The notes under the pieces: generated by a model | The model's database searches: none | Told to the model about the DNA's origin: nothing | The model's input: only the letters and a program-made list of their open reading frames with translations | Assembly (NCBI GenBank): GCA_028829895.1 | Contig: CM054177.1 | Coordinates: 34,187,064 to 34,251,063, forward strand | Source: Sinotaia quadrata | Lineage: Eukaryota > Mollusca > Gastropoda > Architaenioglossa > Viviparidae | Direction of reading: 5' to 3' | Length of the DNA: 64,000 bases | Made by a program: the position numbers and the translations under genes | Part shown: positions 12,101-23,997 of the stretch, piece after piece | Numbering within the stretch: position 1 is the first letter of the stretch | Layout: each line of letters opens with the position of its first letter

Positions 12101-15100
12101 AACAACATCTTACGAAATCTGTTAAAGTCAGTTTTGGGGCCAACGGTTTTAGTACCAATGTAGCAAATATCACTGAAGGCTTCAATATGGTATTTGGAAT
12201 TGACAAACTTATCTCGCAAGACTGCACCTGCATTTCGATCTGAAAACAATAAAAAAACAAATGGAATAAATAAAGACCAACTATAATTTGATAATATTAA
12301 AAAAAAATCTAAATTTATATGCTATGAATCACATATTTAATAAATATCAATGTTAATAGAAAAAATAACACTAAGAATGAAAGATACAGCTTTTTAGGAT
12401 ACAATCTGCTCTGAAGCACCAATCAGGAGAAACACACAACATGAAATATATGTGCCAATCAAGAGGAAAACAGAGAAAATATCTGTAGTAATTAGGAGGA
12501 ACATTTGATGTGAAATACATGTGGTGCAGTCTGCTCTCAATAATCTGTGCTAATGAAGGCAGGAATAAAAATGAAAAATTATGTTCTAGTGTCTTAATTC
12601 ATTGTCTAAAAAGGCTACAAATCAACAGCAATAATTTAGTAATATATTTCCTTTTTATAAGTACATGTATTTCAAAATTGTTTTCTGACAATGAAATTTA
12701 CATACATGATCACATTTCTTAAGCTGACAAACCATCAATACAATACATATGTTGTTTGTTATAAAGTACTATTTTTAATATAACTTTACTTTAAAGCTTT
12801 CATTTTTGAGCCCACGGCCCTAACTAATCAAAATCTACTGCAACAGAAATCTACCCTCACTGTATCTTATTTAATGACTGAAATAATATAATCAAGCAAA
12901 TTTCCTATATAAAGCATAAATATTCTTTCACCATTCCAAGAAATAACGATTTGCCATCTTCCTTTCTCTCTCATGAGTTGCATGATCAAAAGTCTGCAAC
13001 CTACCATAATAATAATAACCTACCACTTGAAGAGTTACATACAACATGGATGAACTGCATGTCCCTACAACATGGTAGCTGGAGATCTTTAGAAATATAC
13101 ATTATCAAAGCTCAACGTTTCTAAATTTACTAACTTTACTGATATTTCAGCAGGACTTATGTCTTAAAATGCAATTTATTGCCACACATTTAATATTTTA
13201 CATCATATGAGAAATGTAAAATATGCCAATACTGCTGACATTATTAAATTCAGCACTTATATTTCTTAAATATAATAAAATCAAAACAAAATGTTTCTTG
13301 TTTTTGAATGATGTGTCCGATTTGGTATAAAATTAGGCACCATTTTAGTTCCAATAAAAGTGCAGTATTCAAGTAAGTGTAAAAAAGCCATCACAAATGT
13401 TAATGCCTTGATAATGTACTCCTAACAGACTATTATATTAAATTATAGACAAATGGCAAAGGAGGAAAAACATATTTAATAATAATATGCTGCCTCATTC
13501 AAACTCAAAGGGTTAAGAAGTGGCACACTGAGAGAAAATGATGTCAGTCTCTCCTGAGAGGAGGGCATAATATTTTGTCTGATCTCATTTCAATAAATAT
13601 TAAAATAATAAAATGTATTAATTCTAGATATGTAAGGAGAATTGGCATAAAAGGTAAAAGTGATGCATGCATGTTTAGCTAATTCATCCAAGAAAGACAG
13701 TCCAGTTGTTTTTCAGCTAAGATACAGTGTTGGGCAAATGGAAGCTAACTAAAATATATTCAATTTGTAAATCCAGCCTTGACATAGTGGTGGGTCAAAC
13801 CTTAGTATCAATGGAAAAACGAAAGTATTTTAATTGGAAGATCTTAACCCCAGTTAGAATTAGCATAGCTTGTTTCCATCCGCGAATACCTTGACCCAAG
13901 GGTCAGGGTGCAGGAGCATAGTTTGGTTAAAGTAAAGATCACAAAATTTGTGAATCTGAAAAGACAATTAAAAAAGAGCAAATGAGTTTTGTGAAAGTTC
14001 AGGAGCTTCAATATACTACAGTGTTTCTTTCTCTTAGTTTTCACAGAAATGAAAGGTATGTCATCGTTATTGTATCAAAATTACAGTTAAGGATTTTGTG
14101 TAGGATGTTAAGTAGAATATCATGTGATGTATACATTAAATTATGCTTCTTTTTTCAGTTTAGTGGAATTGTGAAATAGGGATGTGACCTTGACACAAAA
14201 ACACTTTATCAGTTTAATTGTGGCAAATACTTATTACTGCAGGGTTTTCTTGTTGTAGTTCTGTTAAATTCCATGTGGCTGGAATTGCTGATGCTGGATT
14301 TGGCCTAGAGTCTAAGTATTTTCTTCTTCTTTCTCATGATATAGGTTTATGACATGAATCATGGCCAAGAGCAGACAACGCATAATGACATAAGCCACTC
14401 GTCATGTGTGTGCAGAAGCATAAAAGGAAAGAAAGGTTGCCAGGCAGTGAAACAAGATAAGTGCACAATAGACATTTGTAATCCAAGTGTGTACTCTGAT
14501 TACCAGAAACTCTTGTAAGAAACTGTCAAGTGAAGAAGAATAAGAGACCAAGAGAAAAACTCTAATAGAAATATGAACTTCTTTGGGGAAAATATCATGA
14601 TGAGATAGGAAGACAAACCTTAGGGAGGGTTAAATATCTGAGATAGATAGGTTAATAATTAGAAATTGTAATTGCAAATTGAGATTGGATTTTTCTATTG
14701 TTTTTAAAAATGTATTCTATATAAATTCTTTGTTAATTTTTCATCCATCTTTTTATCATTCCTTATCATCTTCACTTTGTGTACAATTCATAATTGTAAT
14801 GTTTCTGTCATCTACACTGCTGTTACGTATGTAGCAAGGTATCACTTGGGGGGGGCTCGTTGAGTGCCAGAAGTTTGACCTCAGTTGTGTTGTCCTAGAT
14901 TATTTATTAATTAACGGCTGACCAACAAACATTTAATCTGCTAACTCATTCAAGGGGTTAAAAAAATGGCACATGATGAGGAAAAACACAGATTTAATAA
15001 ACTGCCTCATTCAAGGGGCTAAAAAGTTGCAATGGAGGAAAAAACACACATTTAATTTGCTGCCTCATCCACCAGCTTAAAAAGCAGGGAAAGTATTAGT

Positions 15101-18100
15101 ACATAAGTAATGCTAGGATAGAATGTTTAAATTTTTGAGAGTTAGTGGGTTAAATAGTTTACTTTTAAAGTCATAAAAGCTTACACTTTTATATTATAAA
15201 AAGTTTATTTATAAGATAAAATGAAGAAAGGACAATTTTAAAAATTCTTGGTCACAAACTGAAGCTCAATAATGATCCAGAAGTGATTACAGATACAGAT
15301 AAATTCTAGGAGTACCACATTAAATCAAATACAATTTAAATTAAAGACCATGTCTGAATTTGCATAAACTGGAAATTAGGCATTGATGACATGCTTCTCA
15401 TTATATTTTTGTTCAATTTGGCAATGGTTTAATATTTCTCATAACTGTGCCATAACTCAATTAAAAACAGGAGTATGTGAACAACAAGAAACGTGATAGT
15501 AATGCTAGACATTAGTTCCATTGACAAACTGGCAGGAATACAGCTATATCAGCACAGTGGTTATATGTGATATTGATTAGAAATACAGCTATATCAGCAC
15601 TGTAGCTAAACGTGATATTGATTAGAAATACAGCTATTATCAGCACTGTGGCCAAACACTTAAGTGATACTGGATTAGAGTTTCCAACAAAATATTTCAA
15701 CAGTCTTTATGTATTGAATGCTTTACTTAGGCAAGAAATAAAATATGAGTTAATGTCTCTACTTGGTATGAAAAGTAAAAATTATGCACTGGGATAATGG
15801 ATTAGTTACAGATCTGGTATAAATTCTATATAATAAATCACAAATTTTTGATATCCAACATTAACTGCTTGCTTAATGATCAAAATCATTAGTTTGCTGT
15901 TCACAGTTATCATCAACATCTATATCTTGTGAGAAAGAGGCAAAATTAAATTCAATCACTTATATAATTTTACAAATCCTTACATTCAGCATTTCTTACA
16001 AGAAAAGAACTGCAAAAATCACTTTGCTACATTTAAAAGTGAACATAAAGCCAAAGAAAGTTCAGATGAGTTTGCACTGCAAAATTAAACATCTGTTTCT
16101 CCCAATTTTGAAATGTTTTATGCTTAGTGTGCTAAATGACTTAAGAATGATTAATGTTGATCATGTCTGCTTTGCAGTTGCAATGGTCTTCTCAGATATC
16201 TACGAATCATAAGATCACCAATGCAACAGGGCTTAAAGTAATTCTTGAAAATACCACTTGCAAGCTCGTAATTTGCAAGTGGAAATATGTCATTTGCAAG
16301 CTCAGAAAATCCCAAATAGACTATCTATCATAAGGCGATATAATTTCACCATCTTCTTTTAAGAAAATAATTTAATTACTGGCAGTCAATTTTACTAGTG
16401 TTTTATGTTAGATGTGTTGCCAAGAAGATAGAATAACAATGTACTTATACATCATAAATGCTTGCCCATGCATAGGTGGGAGGAATATTCAGCACATTGA
16501 TACCCACCCTTTTGTCAACTGCATATTTGTAATAAATTCAGCAATATTCAAATCACCTTCTCATCAAGAGCAACTATGAAGATTTTGAAAAAAGAATATC
16601 TAGATATACAGGATCGACCCAAATGTCAACATTTAATTTGGAAACTTTTGGAGAAAGAGAAACTCCATCTTAACTAAAATAAAAATAAATTTTTATGAGA
16701 AATCTGACCGAACTCTAAAAATGCAATGACCTACTACCCCCAAGATTAGTCAAGATACTGCTTTGACTGTCACAGCCTTACCACTGACTCTCTGAATTGT
16801 CAAATGTGATTTGAGAGCGGCAATGAATCTGCGCCCATTAGAAGCAAACTTTTTAAAGAAACACTTCAATTTAGATAAATAAAATCATATTAAAAACACT
16901 CTGAGCATTTTTTTTGTATTATACTATTATATGATTGAAAAATAGTTTAAAAGTGAAATATAATAGCTTCTTCATTTATTTACACATTTACCATACTCTA
17001 CATGTAACTCCATATAAGTAGATAATTTTATGTCATATATTAATAATAAACTACAGTGGTACCTCGCATAACAAACACAATTCGTTCCAGCAGTACGTTC
17101 ATTATGGAGACAAAAATAAGATTAGAAAGAAATAATATAATGAATACAAATTTACTAGATTCCATTAAAGGCTCAGTGTGACTGGTCTCCTGAAAAACAA
17201 GAAGAATTGGTCCCAAATTTGACTCTTTAATGTTGAAACGGTTTGATGCTGCCTTTAGCTCCTCTGAAAGGTGTTCTTTGAATGCTTTAGAAGCATTACT
17301 TAAAAACACATACATGTCATCATGTAATCTCTCTGCTCGTGTGCGAAATACAACCACATCTGATATAGCAAGAACTTTAAGTAGCAATCGAATTCTTTTA
17401 TTTTCATTAGAACACATTCCAAGAAGTCCTTCTGTATCAATTACAATAACTTGATTTTGACTGTCAAAAGCTGCCCATATCCCCATGGTACATGAGTCTT
17501 GTGAGGATGATGTTTTGAAAACCTCATGTCCTCCAAAGAAAGTGTGATTCAATGTATGTGATTTCCCATCTCCTGTATTGCCAAAAATAGAAACAACCTT
17601 GACCTGTATATCAAGTCTGCACCCTAATTTTTCTGCAAATTCCATTTCAGTCTTAACCTGAAAAATAAATGTATAAATGTTTTTCACTTAAAATGTACAT
17701 TTACTTTTAAGTGCAATATGAAAGTATTTTAAAAGACAGGCACCATTTTATTATAATAATATTTAAAAAATACTCCCAACTTATATAAACTCTAAACTGA
17801 CCTAATATGACTTTGCATACAAATAAAAATGTAAAACCATAAAAGCAAATATTCAACTACACATGTAGTGCTGAGGAATCACAATGTTGTTATTTATAAT
17901 TTCCTGACACAATGATAATTCTTTTTTATCACTTAGGCCTATACAAACATACAAAACTGAATTTATTATTTTTAACTGTATGTGTAAGTGATGGGAACTT
18001 AGCATATTTCTAATTATAATTGTTAAGGTAATCAAACATTTACTATAAAAAAATGGTATGGGAGGAAATACAAATTATTAAATATTGCACAAAAATGCCA

Positions 18101-21100
18101 TGATTGCAGATATAAATTATAATAAAACTTACTTAATTCAAATTTCTGCTTAATTCAAATTATACCAGAAGTCTCATCTGTTTATCATTTATCACTAAGT
18201 AAACACTGCATACTTATTACCTATTTATTTATTAAATGTAAGAACAGTAAAGAAGTATTCAATATAATTAAAAATAAAAATCATTCTAATGATAATGATT
18301 ACAACATAAATCAATCTAAACAATTTAACCTAAATTTAGTAAGAATAGAGAAAAATAAATGTCTGATCATCTGCATGTGTAAGAAAAAAGAAAAAGCATG
18401 ATTGTCTGTAAGAATGAAAAAAAAATATTATGCCTGATTGGCTCTGTGTATGTGTAAAAATAAAGAAAAGACAGATTATAATTTGTAGGTGTGTAGTTAA
18501 CAAAAATAAATATGACAGGATTCTTAATTACCAGATATGTAATGTGTTTTGAATGAATTGGATGTTATAAAAAAACAACAAATGAACAACAAAACAAACA
18601 ACAACAAAAGTACATGATTTTGACACTAATGACAGATCCCCAAATTAAGTAATAATTTCAGATATCAATGTATGAATTATATTTATAGCATGAAGCCTGT
18701 CCCCTCTGTTGGTGGCAATGCAAAATTTGGATGAATATACATACTAAAAAAAGAGACAATACACCAAAATAATTTATATCAATTTCATAAATTATTATTG
18801 CTACCAAAGCTGCATTTAAAAAAAAAATTGTCAATATATATCTAAATTTCTGTTTATCTGATTTTCTATCATACTGCTCATTAGAAGTCCATTGTTCCAT
18901 CTATCATTTGAAAATAATGGCATATTTGCATATTTATAAATCACTATAGCAGATACTTTGAGATACAGAATGAAACAAATCTATATGATCTGTATAAAAT
19001 AAGTATTGGTTCATCTTAGTTTTCCATTAGTCAATTTAGTGCGCTAAATGTGCACTAACCTTCCTCACTGGACAGTCCCAGTGTGTAATATCACTTATTA
19101 GTTAGCCAAATAATACAGGTAGCTACTGATGCCATACAACCTTGGTCCAGCAATCGAAAGATTTCAACATGGTTTCCAGCAGCCAGCAATTTTATTTAAA
19201 AATAACTGACCATCCTACCAGCCCCATTTACATATGCATTATTGTTCTGTAAATTTTGATCAGATAATAGTTTTATTTATTGTTCATTGTACTTTTATAC
19301 ATGCTGAGATCTCAGTGGCTGAGAAGTGCTAACTTCACAAGCAGGTGAGTAAAACCCTAGCCTCATTCACTAGAATTTCTCTCAATCAATCCTCACACAA
19401 TCTCTAGCTCACAAATGTTGAACTTAACTGCTATGGTTGTTTGTAAGGAATCACAAATTTTACTGCAATTAAACTTTTTGTTCAGTTTTTGTATATTTTT
19501 TTCATTCTTGCAAATAAAAGTGAAGAACATGTGTACATTGCACTTATATAGTTTACTCCTTTGACAGTAAACAATCTGTAACATACTATATTAATACTAA
19601 TAGCCATCTTAAATGATTTGTGTCTAATCATCTTTATTATTCTTTGTAAATAGAAAATTATGAATGCCTTTTGGATGTTGTAATTATGATCAATGTCAAG
19701 AGTAAATGATTTGTTAACAAAACGAGTAAAGAAGAGTTACAAAACTTAAAATTGCTGACTGAATTCTTGGTTTATACAGATAGAAATTAATTAAAATTTA
19801 ATTGTTCCATTATTTTCAATCTGTTTTAAAAGATGAAATATTTCTTTAGACCCAAGTTTATGAGTAGAACTTGCAGAGGTAAAGTATAAATCATTTATTC
19901 AATTTATTATGCTGTGTGACTCATACTTTTTATGTAAATTGTAGTGCTTAGTTATTAAAAATATATTATCTGAAATATGTTTAATAGAGTTGCAAATTAA
20001 AATTTGTATTAATGCCAGAGATCTAATCTTTTAAGAGAAATATCATAACTGTTAACTGATAAATATTAGATTATGTTCTGCAAACAGTCCTGTTTTAATT
20101 ATTAAACTGGTGGTCTCTTTGGTCAATTATAAAGTTCAGACAAGTGACTTCTTCAGTTCTTGACAATCTTTTTGTACATTTATATTATATATATATCCCC
20201 TCAATAAGCAAGCAAAGGCAGGTGCATAAGTTAGCTAGTGTATTCATAGTGTGATTTACATCTCTTGAGAACAAGAAGACATAGTTATAACTTATTTATA
20301 TTCCAAGATATGTAAATAACAATTAAGGTGGCTTAGCTTAGTTAAGTGATGAAGTCTCTAGTACTACATCATTGTACATGTAGTTAAACTTAAAGATAGT
20401 ACTGCTCTGTTTGGTATGATCTTGACTGAAGACTAAAATATTTAGTGTGGTGATTAACTTATAGTTACAAGCAAAATAATAGGCTGAAATAAAGTTTAGA
20501 CAAAGTAAATAATTTTGTTTAATCTTCCGTGGATCCTGTTTAGTAAGTTTGAATGAACATCTAGTTTAGAATTAGATGTTTCTGTCTAGAGGAAAAAGGA
20601 AAACTATTTAAATTTAAAACCACTTTGGGTTTGCATGTGTTAATATTTAAATAATGTTTACCATATTTCCATCTGATAATTGATATACTTTAAAAGACTG
20701 CAATTTTCTAAATTCACTGACATATGGGGAAAGGTGGAACTGTAACTGTTAAAAACTCTTTTGATGAATTAGTATAAACAGTATTATTATTACAAATATA
20801 AGTAGGAGTAAATTTGTGGGGGAAAAGTACAAAAATACAAATCCAATGTCAAAAATTGTTTTAAAAGATTAACATTAAAAGAAAATAACCCTAAACTAAA
20901 GGTTAAAAAAAACAAACAAAAAACACAGAAACCCAATCACCTTGAAGTAATGTATCAAAGTGAGTGCCAAAAGATACACAGGTATAGTGAGGGAAAACTT
21001 CAAATAAGCAAAAATTCAAAACATTCATACTTTTGTAATATTAGTTTTATTACGTAGTGTAAAATAAACCAAACATTTATTAAGTTAGATTATTGTGTTA

Positions 21101-21987
21101 TATCTATCTTTATCTCTAGACTGTGATTGATTGGAATTGGTTCCAATAAATGCCATTTTACTTAATTACTCCAAATGTCAGCACACTGTAAAGTAAGCAA
21201 TCTTCCATCATTAACTATCACATAATGCAATATTATTTGAGTGATACTGATAAGAGTTTAACCTATTTTGGCTGACATCTGCAACATCTCTTTTGTTTAA
21301 GTAGAATGCATATATTGGTTCTATCAACCCATGTTAATAAACTACAGATTGGATTTGTGTAATCAGAAATGGCATATAGTTTTCCATTTTACTAGCTGAC
21401 ATAACTTATCCTCAGCCAGTAACTCTGCTATCTTCAGACTACATCAGTTTAGAAAACTCCACTCTGGGGTAGTACTATTAAACAACAAAGTATTAGCAAT
21501 ATAAATACTTAAGGAGTTCGTAAATACCTGTTAAATTCACTACAATGTTCACAATAAAAATAAACTACAGTGTATTTACAACTGTAGCTACACTAATAAT
21601 AATATGTTGTGTCTATTTGCAACTTTGTTCTTCCAGAAAGTGATCTCAATTTCTTTTATATAAACTATAAAGTAACTTGTCTTGTTAATTCCCCCCCCCC
21701 CCCTCTCTATATTCGGATATAAATGAATTGGGGGCACACATCTGCCTGAGTTATGAAATTTGCACCTTCCACTTTTACCAGAGTTGTGGGATTTGGGATG
21801 AGTGATTGTGACATAAAATATCCATGTTCACTTCTCCAAAATGTCATGATGGTGGATGATTCTATTCTGTTCAAAGTTAATTCAAGTGTTAATTTGTTAG
21901 TGTGAAATACTGGGGATGAATACATACAGTACTACTACTAACAAACTTATTTTATTTTTTCTTTTGGTTGTAAAACCTCTATTTAGT

Positions 21988-22074
<87 letters not shown>

Positions 22075-22891
22075 CTTAAACATAACGATATATTAATAAA
22101 TATTAAAGAAACAAGTTATAGGCTATATATTATATTATGTTATAAACAGTTCAAATTATAACCTGTATCTGTTCCTCATTGTTGATAAGCAGAAAGCCTT
22201 TAGTAGTGGGAACCTGGCCAGGGCCACTAGTCTTGGCTTCATTACAGAGGCTTTGTTCCATATGAAATCTGCCAAATTCGCCGGACAGTTGTTTGAGCTC
22301 TGTGTCTGGGCATAGTATGTCTGGCATACTATGATTGCTAGTGTCTGAATGGGCACTGGAAAAAGACATCGTGCCGGATTCTTCTATTTCTTCAGGCAGG
22401 TCTTCTTGAGGAAATGATAAATACGTTAAACTATCATCACTCACGCTAAGTGGTGATGTCGGTTTAATTGACGCCACTGTAAATGCCTCACTCTCCTTTT
22501 CTCGTTTGGCGTGATATGTGAATGAGGTGTTGATGTGCGACTTTCGATTTTTAAATGCTGAATGATAGTCATTATAGCAATCAAAACAAAAAGCAACACA
22601 ACAGTTTTCACACCAAATATCTGCAAAATTTCTTTTTACACATTCAGTTCCAACAATATTAGCGTGACACAACAGACTTTCTTGTGGTGGATCGAAAACC
22701 CGTCTATCGTGTAGATCAAACTGAGCTTTGCTTGAGTGAATGTTTCTCTCACAATCTTCGCACTGGGCTGATTTACAATCTTCGCAAAAGTAAACAGCTT
22801 CCGTATGCTCATAAGGACAGCAAAATTTCTCCTCACAAAAACGCCTTGATGACTTACATCTCTGGCGTCTTTTTGTCTGTTGTCGCATCAT
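9012..22891 (-). CDS. ZFYVE1: ZFYVE1 (DFCP1), first four coding exons; 3' part outside the window
   Basis: Coding exons are 22891-22163, 17657-17156, 12239-12034 and 9109-9012, joined in phases 0, 1 and 0 and ending in phase 2 after 511 codons. The vertebrate protein is about 777 residues, so roughly a third, including both FYVE fingers, should lie beyond the left edge. Residues about 19-120 are two Cys/His B-box-like fingers. Residues 244-411 carry the P-loop GNTGDGKS (269-276) and a DTEG switch (317-320) of the nucleotide-binding domain. Exon 4 begins the Cys-rich stretch that follows. The protein is known to bind PI3P at ER-derived omegasomes and to act on lipid droplets. The start is fixed by a TAA directly before ATGATG; either Met could be used. 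The gene is divergent from RTF1 and shares a ~1-kb promoter interval with it. Identification rests on extended similarity across all four exons and is firm. Confidence 0.93.
9110..12033 (-). other. ZFYVE1 intron 3
   Basis: A 2.9-kb AT-rich intron with simple repeats only: a G-run at about 9411-9422, a short (GT)n at about 11262-11280 and an (ACAA)n/(ATAA)n tract at about 11415-11465. No open frame with recognisable similarity was found on either strand. Confidence 0.6.
12034..12239 (-). CDS. ZFYVE1: ZFYVE1 coding exon 3
   Basis: This exon encodes residues 411-479, including VLRDKF and IGTKTVGPKTDFNRF, which align with the end of the NTPase domain. Acceptor TTTTCAG|ATCGAA. The 3' boundary is unusual: the best in-frame join to exon 4 is TTATTG|GCATGT, a GC donor at 12033-12032. 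The nearby GTATAT (12030) is in the wrong phase and would give a stop in exon 4. Confidence 0.82.
13440..15080. repeat. ~60-bp repeat family, one unit at 13447-13530 and a small array at 14935-15080
   Basis: The unit reads roughly ATTCAAGGGGTTAAAAAATG, then GGCAcA..GAGGAAAAACACA, then TTTAATAAACTGCCTC. It occurs about 2.5 times in tandem at 14935-15080 and once, diverged, near 13447-13530 in the same orientation. The 1.4 kb between them is not repetitive and shows no clear gene. Flanking by two copies could mean an insertion into an older array or the paired ends of one element. Confidence 0.55.
15530..15665. repeat. ~52-bp tandem triplicate
   Basis: The unit AATACAGCTATATCAGCAC plus about 33 more bases (to GTGATATTGATTAGA) is repeated three times; the last copy is the most diverged. 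It lies in ZFYVE1 intron 2 with no link to an exon. Confidence 0.75.
17055..17110. mobile_element. Fragment resembling a dispersed-element end
   Basis: The sequence CAGTGGTACCTCGCATAAC followed by an inverted AATTCGTTCC block has the look of a terminal repeat of a DNA transposon or MITE of the kind found repeatedly in invertebrate introns. It lies about 45 bp beyond the ZFYVE1 exon 2 donor. No matching opposite end was seen, so this is a solo fragment at best. Confidence 0.35.
17156..17657 (-). CDS. ZFYVE1: ZFYVE1 coding exon 2 (P-loop NTPase domain)
   Basis: This exon encodes residues 244-411. It contains VVSIFGNTGDGKSHTLNHTF (Walker A), VIDTEGLLG (switch/DxxG) and LLLKVLAISDVVVFRTRAER. These are the most conserved parts of the family and are intact. 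Acceptor TTTTTCAG|GTTAAG; donor TCTA|GTAAAT, phase 1. Confidence 0.93.
17658..22162 (-). other. ZFYVE1 intron 1
   Basis: A 4.5-kb AT-rich intron. It holds a degenerate repeat of CATGTGTAAGAA-like units at about 18360-18490, a C-run at about 21691-21703 and the long (GA)n tract at 21991-22072. No coding exon was recognised between the two phase-0 splice sites. Confidence 0.6.
21991..22072. repeat. (GA)n microsatellite, about 80 bp uninterrupted
   Basis: A perfect GA dinucleotide run of about 41 repeats lies 90 bp downstream (in gene orientation) of the ZFYVE1 exon 1 donor. Such a polypurine/polypyrimidine tract can adopt triplex structure and will be length-variable. Confidence 0.95.
22163..22891 (-). 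CDS. ZFYVE1: ZFYVE1 coding exon 1 (zinc-finger region)
   Basis: This exon encodes residues 1-243. Cys-rich segments such as FCEDCKSAQCEDC and WCENCCVAFCFDC with following His residues form two B-box-like fingers. A Ser/acidic linker then leads into FLLINNEEQIQ, where the vertebrate protein has a matching segment. The donor is ACAG|GTTATA, phase 0. An in-frame TAA lies immediately 5' of the first ATG. Confidence 0.92.
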
Positions 22892-23919
22892 TTAAGTGAA
22901 TTCTCAAAATCATTTTTGGGGATATAAACAGCATTCGATCGGGTGTTCCCGCAGAGTCATACTGTAATGATAAATATACTAAAAACTTCGAGCGGCATAT
23001 TTCCCGAAAGAAAATGTTAATAAACATTTGGAATTGGCATAATAGGCTGCGAAGCCTCATCCACGCATCTAAATATAAATTAGTAAGATTTTTTAAAGTG
23101 CATGCCTATTGTTCTTTATATAAAAGAACTTTTATTTAATATCCAATTATAAACAAATGATAGTTCTATACATATGCACACAAATCGTTTACGTTTTGTA
23201 TATTTTTTGGTGCTCTTTCATTGTAATGTTCTTCATAAATATATATTTATCTAGACAGACGTGTGTATCGTGCGCATTTTCCTATCAAATCAGTTGTCGG
23301 CACAGACTAAGGTATACGGTTTGGTAAATTTCAATCACTATAGTGACGAATTCGAGTTGTTTATTTTCGCTAGACAAGTAAAATTTATCAAATGTATTCA
23401 GTCATATTACTGCTTCTGGTACAACTTTAATAGCTAATGCTAAATATAGTTAACTTTAACCTAACCATAGACCTATACCCTTCGTTCAATGACCTAACTT
23501 ACTATTAACAAAAATGTGCAAATAACAAGAATCCTTGCCTATACTGATTTAGTTTGAATATGCGCAGCTTGACCATACCGATAAATAATAATTTAGTGTG
23601 CAAAGGAAGCACGGGTGATCTGTTCATAAGCCCAACCAGTATTGTTGATCTGACCATGTTTATAAAGCAAGCCTACGTTGTTTACGCTATGAAAATAATA
23701 TTTTAAAAAATTATTCTTAATTAATAGAAATAAAAAAACTTTAGGGGGCCATATACTCAGTCGTGCAGGTGAAATTTAAATTTCCAGTAATTTTCCCAAA
23801 TATCTTTTTAATAAAACTCATTTCCTATGCAAGAGTAACCGGCCTTCTCAAAGGGCACTATGGGATAGTTTGATGTTCATTTTCGTATTAACTTAATTAC
23901 AAAACGATCTAATCTCAGA
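22892..23919. promoter_or_regulatory. Putative bidirectional promoter between ZFYVE1 and RTF1
   Basis: The 1028-bp interval separates two divergent start codons (ZFYVE1 at 22891 minus, RTF1 at 23920 plus) and must contain both 5' UTRs and promoters. It is slightly richer in CG dinucleotides than the introns. I see no convincing TATA box at a fixed spacing. Untranslated first exons further away cannot be excluded. Confidence 0.6.
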
Positions 23920-23997
23920 ATGTCCAAACGTAGGAAAAGTGCGCCACTGATTGACTCAGACAGTGATGAAAGTGATAGTGGAGCAGACTTAGATGAA
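23920..23997 (+). CDS. RTF1: RTF1 exon 1
   Basis: Encodes residues 1-26: [20 protein letters not shown] and a short acidic end. The short basic start followed by IDSDSD is the family N-terminus. Donor GATGAA|GTACGT, phase 0. Confidence 0.93.

Larger units (their letters stand above)
12240..17155 (-). other. ZFYVE1 intron 2
   Basis: A 4.9-kb intron holding the ~60-bp tandem-repeat family described at 13440-15080, a ~52-bp triplicate at 15530-15665, a small hairpin at 16254-16282 (CCACTTGCAA facing TTGCAAGTGG) and a fragment at 17055-17110 that looks like a transposon end. No coding exon was recognised. Confidence 0.55.

Noticed and set aside
12012..12260. Second minus-strand frame over ZFYVE1 exon 3
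   Set aside because: It overlaps the real exon in another frame and lacks family similarity.
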